Of a stretch of DNA of 64,000 bases, positions 7,525-14,971 are shown piece after piece (the first letter of the stretch is position 1; every line of letters starts with the position of its first letter). Below the pieces are notes generated by a model, which saw only the letters and a list, made by a program, of their open reading frames with translations, had not been told where the DNA came from and ran no database searches. The translations under genes were made by a program, and so were the position numbers. This DNA comes from Massiliimalia sp050943535 (lineage in GTDB: Bacteria; Bacillota; Clostridia; Oscillospirales; Ruminococcaceae), in NCBI GenBank assembly GCA_050943535.1, contig JBMNPJ010000003.1, positions 1 to 64,000 on the forward strand, read 5' to 3'.

Positions 7525-8013
7525 ATGGCGATTGGCGAACGGATTCACTTTTTCCGTCTCCTGCGGGGGATGACTCAGAAATACCTTGGCATGGCGCTGG
7601 GCTTCCCGGAGAAGTCCGCCGATGTGCGCCTTGCACAGTACGAAACAGGATCAAGAACCCCTAAGGCGGACCTTACCGCTGCCCTGGCCCAGGTACTGGA
7701 TGTCTCGCCCCATGCCCTCTCCGTCCCGGATATAGACTCCTATGTGGGGCTCATGCATACCCTGTTTACCCTGGAGGACAACTACGGGCTCAAGATCAGC
7801 GAGGTGGATGGAGAAGTCTGCCTGAAGGTGGATGTGCGGAAGAACAAGGACGCCGCCCGGCTGCACGAGATGCTCTGTTCCTGGCAACAGGCCGCAGCCA
7901 TGCTGGAGGCTGGTGAAATCTCCAAAGAGGATTACGACAAGTGGCGCTACCGCTATCCGGAGTTTGACAAAGCCCAGAACTATGTGAAGGTGCCGCCCCA
8001 GGACCTCTTTTGA
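7525..8013 (+). CDS. XRE-family repressor of the mobile element
   Basis: 162 residues. Residues 1-65 are a helix-turn-helix domain (GERIHFFRLLRGMTQKYLGM, then LAQYETGSRTPKADLT). The rest is a helical C-terminal domain with no peptidase or zinc motif. It is transcribed divergently from xis-int, and its own promoter carries a copy of the same operator as the xis promoter. It is therefore the likely master repressor that holds the element integrated. GGAG lies about nine bases before the ATG. The gene is GC-rich like the rest of the outer element. Confidence 0.85.
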   Translation: MAIGERIHFFRLLRGMTQKYLGMALGFPEKSADVRLAQYETGSRTPKADLTAALAQVLDVSPHALSVPDIDSYVGLMHTLFTLEDNYGLKISEVDGEVCLKVDVRKNKDAARLHEMLCSWQQAAAMLEAGEISKEDYDKWRYRYPEFDKAQNYVKVPPQDLF

Positions 8014-8116
8014 CCCCCTCACTTGTAGGCCACGGGAGAGGCCGTTTGTTGCGTAATAAGGATAAAAAGATACATTTTATATCACTAAATGCTTCTATAA
8101 GAAAGAAGATGTTGAA

Positions 8117-8626
8117 ATGAGCAAACTAATGACAGAAGAAAAAGTATTGAAAAAACTTGGCATTGATGATTTTAGGCATATTACCAAAAACAAGGTCATT
8201 AAAATGGCATCAATGCTTGATAGAGTAGACCCAGAGGTTGCAAAAAAAGCTATTGAGCAATTTCCTGATTTTTCAAATACGGCTAAAGAAATTTTAAAAG
8301 AATACAAAGAGTCGCTGGACAAATCACTCGAATTAAATGCCGATAGCGTAAAATCATACTACGATGCCTGTAATTCAATAATCAGCAGTTTGCAAAAGGA
8401 AGTAGAAAATGAAAATCTATCGTTTGAAGAGAAGAAATACTTTTTTGATCAGATGATTGAAGTCTCCAAAATGATGGGCGAAAAAGACTCGGAGAACAAG
8501 AAATTCATTGCTGGTTGTGTGGCCTTGGGTGCAGTCGTCGTAACAGGGGTAGTCGCAATTTTAGGTTCAGCATTAGGCGGGAATACGACCATCCGTGCGG
8601 ATGACAGTGATTTGTTAGATGAGTGA
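8117..8626 (+). CDS. Unknown protein with C-terminal membrane anchor
   Basis: 169 residues. Residues 1-130 are charged and helical (GIDDFRHITKNKVIKMASML, VAKKAIEQFPDFSNTAKEIL) with coiled-coil character. Residues about 134-156 form one transmembrane helix (FIAGCVALGAVVVTGVVAIL), followed by a short polar tail. I do not recognise a named family. It sits between the repressor and the right end of the element, where accessory cargo is common, and is much more AT-rich than the repressor beside it, suggesting separate acquisition. GAAAGAAGATG precedes the start. A strong terminator follows. Confidence 0.7.
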   Translation: MSKLMTEEKVLKKLGIDDFRHITKNKVIKMASMLDRVDPEVAKKAIEQFPDFSNTAKEILKEYKESLDKSLELNADSVKSYYDACNSIISSLQKEVENENLSFEEKKYFFDQMIEVSKMMGEKDSENKKFIAGCVALGAVVVTGVVAILGSALGGNTTIRADDSDLLDE

Positions 8627-8680
8627 TAGTTCTGCTCAACAAATAAGTTTTAGTCGCATTGTAAATTACTTTTAAAAATA

Positions 8681-8724
8681 AAAAGAGAGCTAACTGACTA
8701 ATCAAAATCAGTTAGCTCTCTTTT
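8681..8724. terminator. Bidirectional terminator near element right end
   Basis: AAAAGAGAGCTAACTGA (8681-8697) pairs perfectly with TCAGTTAGCTCTCTTTT (8708-8724), with A and T tracts on both sides. Confidence 0.92.
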
Positions 8725-8742
8725 TATGAATAATGAAAAAAT

Positions 8743-8836
8743 GTTGCCAAATCGTTGCCACAGAGGGCATTAACCCCTCAAAAACCCAGTCATATCAGGC
8801 TTTTCCAGGTCTCTGAAATCATTCCCATTCAATGGT
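8743..8836. other. Probable attachment region at the guaA 3' end
   Basis: Two GTTGCCA direct repeats (8743-8749 and 8754-8760) look like integrase arm-binding sites. The guaA stop region, with TCATTCCCATTCAATGG at 8819-8835, is a recurrent attB of mobile elements. The second att copy is not in the window, so the core is not defined. Confidence 0.5.
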
Positions 8837-10348
8837 TGCCGGCGGTTTAGAGGTTACATCGTAAACAACGCGGCTGCATCCGTCCACTTCATTTACCATA
8901 CGGGAAGAGATCTTCCGCAGGAGAGCGTAAGGGATTTCTGCAAATTCTACAGTCATGGCATCGTCACTGGTTACTGCACGGATTGCAACTACATATTCGT
9001 AGGTACGTCCGTCACCCATAACACCAACAGTCTGTACCCCAGTCATGACAGTAAAGTACTGCCAGATAGAACGATCCAGTCCTGCTTCGGCAATTTCTTC
9101 CCGGAGGATTGCATCGGTTTTGCGTACAATTTCCAGACGTTCTTCGGTGATATCGCCCATGACACGAATTGCCAGACCTGGTCCTGGGAACGGCTGACGC
9201 CAGATGAGTTTATAAGGAATTCCCAAGCTCAGTCCCAGTTTCCGTACTTCGTCTTTGAACAGGGTGCGCAGAGGTTCGATGAGACCTTTAAAGGAAATGT
9301 TGGTAGGAAGTCCGCCTACATTGTGGTGGCTTTTAATCACAGCACTTTTGCCCTGACCGCTTTCTACTACGTCAGGATAGATGGTGCCCTGTACCAGGTA
9401 ATCAATATCGCCCAGTTTCAGTGCTTCTTCTTCAAATACCCGGATAAATTCTTCGCCGATAATTTTTCGTTTCTGTTCTGGCTCAGAAATGCCTGCCAGT
9501 TTAGAAAGGAAACGCTGCTTGGCATCTACTTTTACAATGTTCATGCCCAGAGTTTTGTGATAGTAATCCATTACCTCTTCTGCTTCGTTCTGACGCAGAA
9601 GACCATGGTCTACAAATACGCAGTGCAGGTTATCGCCGATTGCTTTGTGTACCAAAACAGCAGCAACAGAAGAGTCAACCCCGCCGGAAAGCGCACACAG
9701 CACTTTTTTACCGCCGGCTTTTTCTTTAATTTCTGCAATCAGTTCATCTGCCAGATGTTCTACATCCCAGCTGCCTTCGCAGTGACAAATGTTGCGGACA
9801 AAGTTTTTGAAGATCCGCATTTCTTCTACATTGTGCATGACTTCCGGATGGAACTGTACGCCGTAAATTCCATGAACGTCGTCAGCATAAGCGGCAATTG
9901 GGCACAGGTCAGTATGAGCGATTACCTTCATGTCCGGGCTTACTTCCATAACTCGGTCATTGTGGTTCATCCAAACTTCCATGGAGGACATGTCCTGGAA
10001 CAAAGGATGATCTTCAAAACAAATAGCAGTTGGACCAAATTCCGGAACATCTGCTTTGCCTACTGTTCCGCCGTTGAGCTGAGCTAAAAGCTGCATCCCA
10101 TAGCAAATGCCTAAAATCGGTACATGCAGTTTCAGGATATCGTCAGTGATTTGTTTTGACTGATCGTCGTATACGCTGTCCGGACCGCCGCTGAAAACAA
10201 AACCTTTCAGGTTTTCTGTGTCCACCTGTTCCAGAGAAGCATCGTGAGGGATAATCTGTGCGTAAACGCCAGCCTCACGGATACAACGGGCAATCAGCTG
10301 AGTGTATTGTCCGCCAAAGTCCACTACTAAAATTTGTTCTTGTTTCAT
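8819..10348 (-). CDS. guaA: GMP synthase (glutamine-hydrolysing)
   Basis: 509 residues, normal length. An N-terminal class I glutamine amidotransferase has the nucleophile in ILGICYGMQLLA (Cys about 82) and the His/Glu pair in GVQFHPEV. An ATP pyrophosphatase follows, with the P-loop CALSGGVDSSVAA, and then the GMP synthase dimerisation domain ending PPATIEWE. It converts XMP to GMP in purine synthesis. I chose ATG 10348 (MKQEQILVVDFGG), with GGGAG eight bases upstream; the longer frame to 10423 has no family support. A perfect promoter lies at 10483-10511, giving a leader of about 127 nt. The mobile element abuts its 3' end and leaves the coding sequence intact. Confidence 0.97.
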   Translation of the reverse strand: MKQEQILVVDFGGQYTQLIARCIREAGVYAQIIPHDASLEQVDTENLKGFVFSGGPDSVYDDQSKQITDDILKLHVPILGICYGMQLLAQLNGGTVGKADVPEFGPTAICFEDHPLFQDMSSMEVWMNHNDRVMEVSPDMKVIAHTDLCPIAAYADDVHGIYGVQFHPEVMHNVEEMRIFKNFVRNICHCEGSWDVEHLADELIAEIKEKAGGKKVLCALSGGVDSSVAAVLVHKAIGDNLHCVFVDHGLLRQNEAEEVMDYYHKTLGMNIVKVDAKQRFLSKLAGISEPEQKRKIIGEEFIRVFEEEALKLGDIDYLVQGTIYPDVVESGQGKSAVIKSHHNVGGLPTNISFKGLIEPLRTLFKDEVRKLGLSLGIPYKLIWRQPFPGPGLAIRVMGDITEERLEIVRKTDAILREEIAEAGLDRSIWQYFTVMTGVQTVGVMGDGRTYEYVVAIRAVTSDDAMTVEFAEIPYALLRKISSRMVNEVDGCSRVVYDVTSKPPATIEWE

Positions 10349-10482
10349 ATTGCACTCCCATCCGCAAGATACCGCAGTTGCCGCGGTTCGTTTTACTTCC
10401 ATTGATTCAAAAAAGGCATTCATCAGGTGGACCGGACAATGCTGTCAAATCCGTTGACGAACGCCAATGGTTACTATCATTT

Positions 10483-10511
10483 ATTATAAAGGGTGTTAGT
10501 AAATGTGTCAA
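10483..10511 (-). promoter_or_regulatory. Promoter of guaA
   Basis: Minus strand TTGACA (10506-10511), 17 bp, TATAAT (10483-10488). The leader between it and the start codon shows a GACAGCATTGTC hairpin but no recognisable purine riboswitch. Confidence 0.88.
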
Positions 10512-10674
10512 TAAAACCAGATGCAATTTTGGCAGATTTACCGAATAATAGAACCGAACATCCCACTTTGTTTTTATCTTCTACGAAAAACAAAGGAATC
10601 GGGTTTTGTTTCACGGCACAGCACTTAATCGTTAGGATGAATTTGCGCCGCAAATGGATATGGTACTGCAGATT

Positions 10675-11370
10675 TTAGTTATTAGAATAAATTTGCGCTG
10701 CGAACCGTTTGGTGATTTCCTGAGGACGGGTAATGGCAGTTCCCACGACTGCGGCAAATACGCCGGTATCCAATGCCTGCCGAAGCTGTTCCGGGGTCCA
10801 GATGCCGCCTTCCGCAATAATGGGAATTGAGAGTTCCCTTACCATGGATTCCATCAGAGAAAATGCGGGAAGAGCCGTGCCCTGTGTACCAGGAGTATAC
10901 CCGCAAAGTGTGGTGCCTGCCAGATCAAACCCTGCAGCCTGTGCGGCAAGGGCGTCTCCCAAAGTGGCGCAGTCTGCCATAAACAGGGTGTCTGGGTATT
11001 TCATGCGGATTGGGGCAAAAAATTCCTCTCTGGTTTTTCCGCCAGGACGAATCCGATCGGTAAAGTCGGTGGCAATGATGTGGGCACCTACTTCCACAAG
11101 CTGTGCTACTTCTTCCTCAGTAGGGGTAATATATACACCGGAATCCGGATAGTCTTTTTTGATCAGTCCGATGATTGGCAGAGAAACAGTTTCCCGAATT
11201 GCCCGAATATCCTCGGTGCTGTTGGCCCGGATTCCGCTGGCACCGCCTTCCATGGCGGCATAAGCCATCCGTGACATGATAAAGGAACTGTGCAGCGGTT
11301 CATGGGAAAGTGCCTGACAGGACACAATGAGACCGCCTTTTAATTGTTTTAAAATCTGTTCCTGATTCAT
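10675..11370 (-). CDS. nanE: N-acetylmannosamine-6-phosphate 2-epimerase
   Basis: 231 residues, full length for NanE, a TIM-barrel epimerase that turns ManNAc-6-P into GlcNAc-6-P in sialic acid catabolism. Family signatures are GLIVSCQALSHEPLHSS near the N-terminus, the catalytic-lysine strand LPIIGLIKKDYPDSGVYITP, ATDFTDRIRPGG, MADCATLGDA, GTTLCGYTPGTQG and IIAEGGIWTPEQ. AGGAGG lies seven bases before the ATG. No nanA, nanK or transporter is adjacent, so it may serve amino-sugar recycling in this genome. A diverged copy of its last codons follows the stop codon (about 10631-10660). Confidence 0.93.
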   Translation of the reverse strand: MNQEQILKQLKGGLIVSCQALSHEPLHSSFIMSRMAYAAMEGGASGIRANSTEDIRAIRETVSLPIIGLIKKDYPDSGVYITPTEEEVAQLVEVGAHIIATDFTDRIRPGGKTREEFFAPIRMKYPDTLFMADCATLGDALAAQAAGFDLAGTTLCGYTPGTQGTALPAFSLMESMVRELSIPIIAEGGIWTPEQLRQALDTGVFAAVVGTAITRPQEITKRFAAQIYSNN

Positions 11371-11410
11371 AAAGACCTCCTAATTCCTTGATAACGGCAG
11401 AATTCTACGG

Positions 11411-11734
11411 TTATTCTTTTTCGAACTGAATGGTTGCGTCTGCAGGCAGAGCCAAACGGCATTCCACTTCCATACATTTAATGATTCCCGCAATAACCGG
11501 ACAGCTGGCATGGCCAGGGAAATGTTCTGCAGCATATTCGTACAGTGCATTGACACCGGGTTTGCTCAGACAGATTTCATAAGCGTCAAAGGTGTTTCCC
11601 AGTTCTTCAAACATTTTCCGCACGCTTTCACATCCGGAAGCCACCTTTACTTCTACTTCCATCTGGTCTTCGGAATGAGCGGTTACTTTGGTATCCAGTC
11701 CGCAGATTCCAGGGTGAATTTTAACAGTTGTCAT
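11411..11734 (-). CDS. Conserved small cysteine-containing protein of unknown function
   Basis: 107 residues with no signal peptide or membrane helix. It begins MTTVKIHPGICGLDTKVTAH and has cysteines at the N-terminal GICG, in SGCESV, EICLSK, HASCPV, IKCMEVE and ECRL, a pattern that could bind metal or a cluster. It resembles the DUF6951 proteins of Clostridia, whose function is unknown; that assignment is from memory and moderate. AAGGAGG lies before the ATG. Upstream is a 180 nt structured RNA with its own strong promoter that reads directly into the gene without a terminator. Confidence 0.7.
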   Translation of the reverse strand: MTTVKIHPGICGLDTKVTAHSEDQMEVEVKVASGCESVRKMFEELGNTFDAYEICLSKPGVNALYEYAAEHFPGHASCPVIAGIIKCMEVECRLALPADATIQFEKE

Positions 11735-11757
11735 AAATGATTCCTCCTTAAAGTATT

Positions 11758-11939
11758 GTCGGTAGGCAACACCGTATCATTCACGGTATGTGCCTCGGGC
11801 GGCGTATCCCACCAAAATTTTCCGTGCTATTTTCCAAAAATGCTCGTTAATCCACAAAGGATTGCCTGCGCTTTTTGATGCATATCACAAAAAATTTTCT
11901 GGCGAGCTCCACCACCCGGAATGATGCGGTGCCGCCTTT
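11758..11939 (-). ncRNA. Long rod-like structured RNA (leader or 6S-like), family not identified
   Basis: Downstream of a strong promoter the transcript can fold on itself end to end. GGCGGCACCGCATCATTC near its 5' end pairs with GAATGATACGGTGTTGCC near its 3' end. Inside this GGGTGG pairs with CCGCCC, then CCAGAAAATTTTTTGTG with CACGGAAAATTTTGG, then CAAAAAGC with GCATTTTTG, closing on an AATCC-TTTGT-GGATT hairpin. The 3' end lies 24 nt before the next start codon, with no T-run terminator. Confidence 0.65.
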
Positions 11940-11945
11940 AAAAGT

Positions 11946-11974
11946 ATCATAACAGATTCAAAATGAGATTGCAA
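11946..11974 (-). promoter_or_regulatory. Promoter of the structured RNA
   Basis: Minus strand TTGCAA (11969-11974), 17 bp, TATGAT (11946-11951). Transcription would start just at the 5' base of the long stem. Confidence 0.8.
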
Positions 11975-12074
11975 TGGTATACTTACGGGTTCGGCAAAAC
12001 AGAAAATTTTTAGGAAAGAAACTGAACAATTTCACAATTCTCCATGGAGAAAAAGGAAATATCAAGGCAGAGAA

Positions 12075-12103
12075 TTGAAAAAATTTTTCCATAGGAATAT
12101 AAT
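12075..12103 (+). promoter_or_regulatory. Promoter of the dehydratase gene
   Basis: TTGAAA (12075-12080), 17 bp, TATAAT (12098-12103). About 95 bp of leader precede the start codon. Confidence 0.82.
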
Positions 12104-12201
12104 CAAACTATGGAAATGCTGTGATTTTATGAAAAAAACAGATTACATTTGGAGAAAATGCCAAAATTTTACCGATGTTTTCAATAGAGAAAGGACGGAT
12201 T

Positions 12202-13923
12202 ATGATGCTTACAAGTCAAAAGGTGCGGGCAATCGCCCCAGAAATGGATCCTCTGCGCATGGGAATGGGGTGGAAAGAAGAGGATCTTTCAAAACCGCAG
12301 GTAATCATCGAAAGCACCTTTGGAGAAAGCCATCCGGGAAGCGCCCATTTGCTGGAACTGGCCAATCAGGCTGTTTTGGGGGTCAGTGAGGCTGGGGGAA
12401 AGGGCGCCCGGTATTTTGCAACCGATATCTGTGACGGTATGGCACAGGGACATGACGGAATCAACTATTCTTTGGCTTCCCGGGATACCATTGCCAATTT
12501 AATTGAAATCCACGCAAATGCCACGCCTTTTGATGCGGGTGTTTTTCTGTCCAGCTGCGACAAATCCGTTCCGGCTCAGCTGATGGCTATGGGAAGGATC
12601 AATATTCCTGCAATCATGGTAACCGGCGGCGTGATGGATGCAGGACCGGATCTTTTGACTTTGGAACAGATTGGTGCTTACAGCGCCATGTATCAGCGGG
12701 GAGAAATTTCCGAAGAACAGCTTACCTACTATAAACATCATGCTTGTCCGTCCTGCGGAGCCTGTTCTTTTATGGGAACCGCCTCCACCATGCAGATTAT
12801 GGCCGAAGCCTTGGGGCTGATGCTGCCGGGAACGGCTTTGATGCCGGCAACCTGCAAAGATTTGCGGCAGGTGGCGGTACAGGCAGGAAAACAGGCAGTA
12901 AAACTGGCTGAACTGGGACTTTCTGCCAGAGAGATTGTCACCGAAAAATCCTTCGAAAACGCCATTATGGTACATGCGGCAATTTCTGGGTCTACCAATA
13001 CCCTGCTGCATATTCCAGCAATTGCCCATGAGTTTGGCATCCATATTGATTCCGAAACCTTTGACCGGATGCATCGAGGCGCTCATTATCTTTTGGATAT
13101 TCGTCCTGCAGGAAGATGGCCCGCCCAGTATTTTTATTATGCCGGCGGAGTTCCGCGGATTATGGAAGAAATCAAAGACCGTCTCCATCTGGATGTGATG
13201 ACCGTAACCGGCAAAACATTGGGAGAAAATCTGGAAGAACTGAAAGCCAATGGCTTTTATGAAACCTGTGAGGGCTATTTGAAACAAACGGGATTAAAGC
13301 GGACAGATATTATCCGTTCTTTTGAAGATCCCATTGGTTCTGACGGCACCATTGCTATTTTAAAGGGGAATCTGGCGCCGGAAGGTGCTGTGGTAAAGCA
13401 CAGTGCGGTTCCTAAAGAAATGTACCAGGCAGTACTGCGTGCAAGACCCTTTGACTGCGAAGAAGATGCCATTGACGCTGTGTTAAAACACAAGGTGCAG
13501 CCGGGGGATGCGGTCATTATCCGGTACGAAGGGCCAAAGGGCAGCGGGATGCCGGAAATGTTCTATACCACCGAAGCTATTTCCTCTGACCCGGAACTGG
13601 GAAAAACCATTGCCCTAATCACCGACGGAAGATTTTCCGGCGCCTCCAAGGGTCCTGCCATCGGGCATGTATCTCCGGAAGCGGCGCAGGGAGGTCCCAT
13701 TGCTCTGGTGGAAGAAGGGGATCTGATTCAGATTGATATTCCAAACCGGATTTTGCGGATTGTTGGTGTTGGCGGAACTGCTGCCAGTGAGGAGCAGGTA
13801 CAGCAGGTTTTGGCACAGCGCAGACAAAACTGGACCCCCAAACCGCCCCGGTATCCTAACGGAATTCTCCGCATTTTCTCAGAAAGGGCAGTTTCCCCAA
13901 TGGAAGGCGGTTATATGGAATAA
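12202..13923 (+). CDS. IlvD/Edd-family dehydratase (dihydroxy-acid dehydratase-like)
   Basis: 573 residues, family length. An iron-sulfur dehydratase with cysteines in ICDGMAQGHDG, SSCDKSVPA and CPSCGACSFMGTAS, and late motifs DGRFSGASKGPAIGHVSPEA. It removes water from a 2,3-dihydroxy acid. Automatic annotation would say dihydroxy-acid dehydratase (branched-chain amino acid synthesis), but no ilvBC or leu genes are near. The CGACSFMGTAS motif is closer to sugar-acid dehydratases than to the GACGGMYTAN of classical IlvD, so the substrate is open. The start uses the first of two ATGs, with AAAGGAC five bases upstream; the next codon is equally possible. The kinase-like gene starts directly after the stop codon. 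Confidence 0.85.
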   Translation: MMLTSQKVRAIAPEMDPLRMGMGWKEEDLSKPQVIIESTFGESHPGSAHLLELANQAVLGVSEAGGKGARYFATDICDGMAQGHDGINYSLASRDTIANLIEIHANATPFDAGVFLSSCDKSVPAQLMAMGRINIPAIMVTGGVMDAGPDLLTLEQIGAYSAMYQRGEISEEQLTYYKHHACPSCGACSFMGTASTMQIMAEALGLMLPGTALMPATCKDLRQVAVQAGKQAVKLAELGLSAREIVTEKSFENAIMVHAAISGSTNTLLHIPAIAHEFGIHIDSETFDRMHRGAHYLLDIRPAGRWPAQYFYYAGGVPRIMEEIKDRLHLDVMTVTGKTLGENLEELKANGFYETCEGYLKQTGLKRTDIIRSFEDPIGSDGTIAILKGNLAPEGAVVKHSAVPKEMYQAVLRARPFDCEEDAIDAVLKHKVQPGDAVIIRYEGPKGSGMPEMFYTTEAISSDPELGKTIALITDGRFSGASKGPAIGHVSPEAAQGGPIALVEEGDLIQIDIPNRILRIVGVGGTAASEEQVQQVLAQRRQNWTPKPPRYPNGILRIFSERAVSPMEGGYME

Positions 13924-13924
13924 C

Positions 13925-14944
13925 ATGCAGTTGTCAGAATTATTGCAAAAGCTTTGTACTCAAATGAAACTGGGGAAATGCCTGGGATTTTTACCGGTTT
14001 TTGGAGGTTTGCTTCACAAAATGTATCGGGTAGATACGGTTCAGGGAGCTTATGCAGTGAAATTGCTGAATCCTGAAATTATGAAGCGGGATTCTGCTTG
14101 GGATCATTACCTGTTTTCTGAACAGATTGCCGGTTTAGCAAAAGAGCAGGGGATTCCGGCATTGCCTGCCTTAAATCAGGATGGTCTTCCCATACAGAAA
14201 ATAGAAGATCATTGTTTTATGGTATTTCCTTGGTTTGAGGGAATTGCTGATGTAACGGGTGCCCCCGATCCAGGGAAAGCAGCGAAGATCGGAGCGTGTC
14301 TGGCTAAAATACATCAAATCAAAGGGATGGGTGTTTGCTCTTCCAAACCAGAAACATATGCGGCAAAAGACTGGGAACAGGCAAAAGTCCTTGGAACTGG
14401 GCAGGGAAAAGCGTGGATGGATAGCTATATCTGCTTTTTGCCTCAAATCCAAGAAATCGAACGAAACATCATACAAACAGAACCGGAATTATTTGAAAAC
14501 CGCATTGTCAGTCACCGGGATTTAGACCGAAAAAATGTGCTGTGGGATGCAAAGGGAAATCCCATGCTCATTGACTGGGAAGCGGCTGGCTGGATTCATC
14601 CGTCTTTGGATGTAGTAAGCACGGCATTATACTGGTCTGTGGATGAAACCATGCGGTGGTTTCCCCAATGTTTTCAGGCTTTTCTTCAGGCATATGCGAA
14701 AACATCTCCTGCGTTTGAATTCCCTTGTTGGAAAGCTGCTTTATACGGGGATTTGGCAGGGAAATTGGATTGGCTGTTTTATAATTTATGCCGGTCAGTG
14801 GGAATGGTGTCTGCGGATTTGCAGGAACAGCAGATAGCCGAAGAACAGATCGTGAAAACCCTGCATGAAATTCAAAAAGAAGTCTTGCTTTTTGACCGGC
14901 TCAGGCAGGATTTAAATCAGTATTTAAGAAAAGAAATGAATTGA
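13925..14944 (+). CDS. APH-family phosphotransferase
   Basis: 339 residues with the aminoglycoside-phosphotransferase/choline-kinase fold. The catalytic loop is SHRDLDRKNVLWD (about 197-209) and the metal-binding motif is LIDWEAAGW. The N-lobe has VQGAYAVKLLN with the ATP lysine. Such enzymes phosphorylate sugars, choline or drugs; the substrate here is unknown. The start codon lies two bases after the dehydratase stop, so it is probably coupled to that gene and may act on a related metabolite. The longer frame beginning at 13733 is inside the dehydratase and was rejected. Confidence 0.8.
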   Translation: MQLSELLQKLCTQMKLGKCLGFLPVFGGLLHKMYRVDTVQGAYAVKLLNPEIMKRDSAWDHYLFSEQIAGLAKEQGIPALPALNQDGLPIQKIEDHCFMVFPWFEGIADVTGAPDPGKAAKIGACLAKIHQIKGMGVCSSKPETYAAKDWEQAKVLGTGQGKAWMDSYICFLPQIQEIERNIIQTEPELFENRIVSHRDLDRKNVLWDAKGNPMLIDWEAAGWIHPSLDVVSTALYWSVDETMRWFPQCFQAFLQAYAKTSPAFEFPCWKAALYGDLAGKLDWLFYNLCRSVGMVSADLQEQQIAEEQIVKTLHEIQKEVLLFDRLRQDLNQYLRKEMN

Positions 14945-14971
14945 GGAGGGACGCGAGCAATTCGCGGAAGT
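14945..14971 (+). promoter_or_regulatory. Ribosome-binding site separated from the start by a hairpin
   Basis: GGAGGG (14945-14950) is 21 bases from the ATG, too far for normal use. A perfect hairpin, CGCGA-gcaat-TCGCG (14952-14966), fills the gap; folding it leaves about six unpaired bases between the site and the ATG. Confidence 0.55.

Larger units (their letters stand above)
1..8818. mobile_element. Integrative mobilizable element, right-hand part
   Basis: A block of mobile-element genes ends just before the guaA stop codon. From right to left it holds a terminator, an unknown membrane protein, an XRE repressor, an excisionase, a tyrosine integrase (interrupted), a MobC-like protein, a RepA-like ATPase, a DUF6061 protein and an XRE regulator cut by the window edge. 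The 3' end of guaA is a known integration site for such elements. Two GTTGCCA direct repeats at 8743-8760 resemble integrase arm sites. No relaxase is seen, so the left end and the mobilization gene should lie outside the window. The extent and the precise attachment core are inferred. Confidence 0.75.

Noticed and set aside
9323..10087. 254-residue plus-strand frame
   Set aside because: Antisense to guaA, whose motifs are unmistakable.
10349..10482. Possible purine riboswitch in the guaA leader
   Set aside because: The leader shows only a short GACAGCATTGTC hairpin; the conserved loop sequences of a purine riboswitch were not found.
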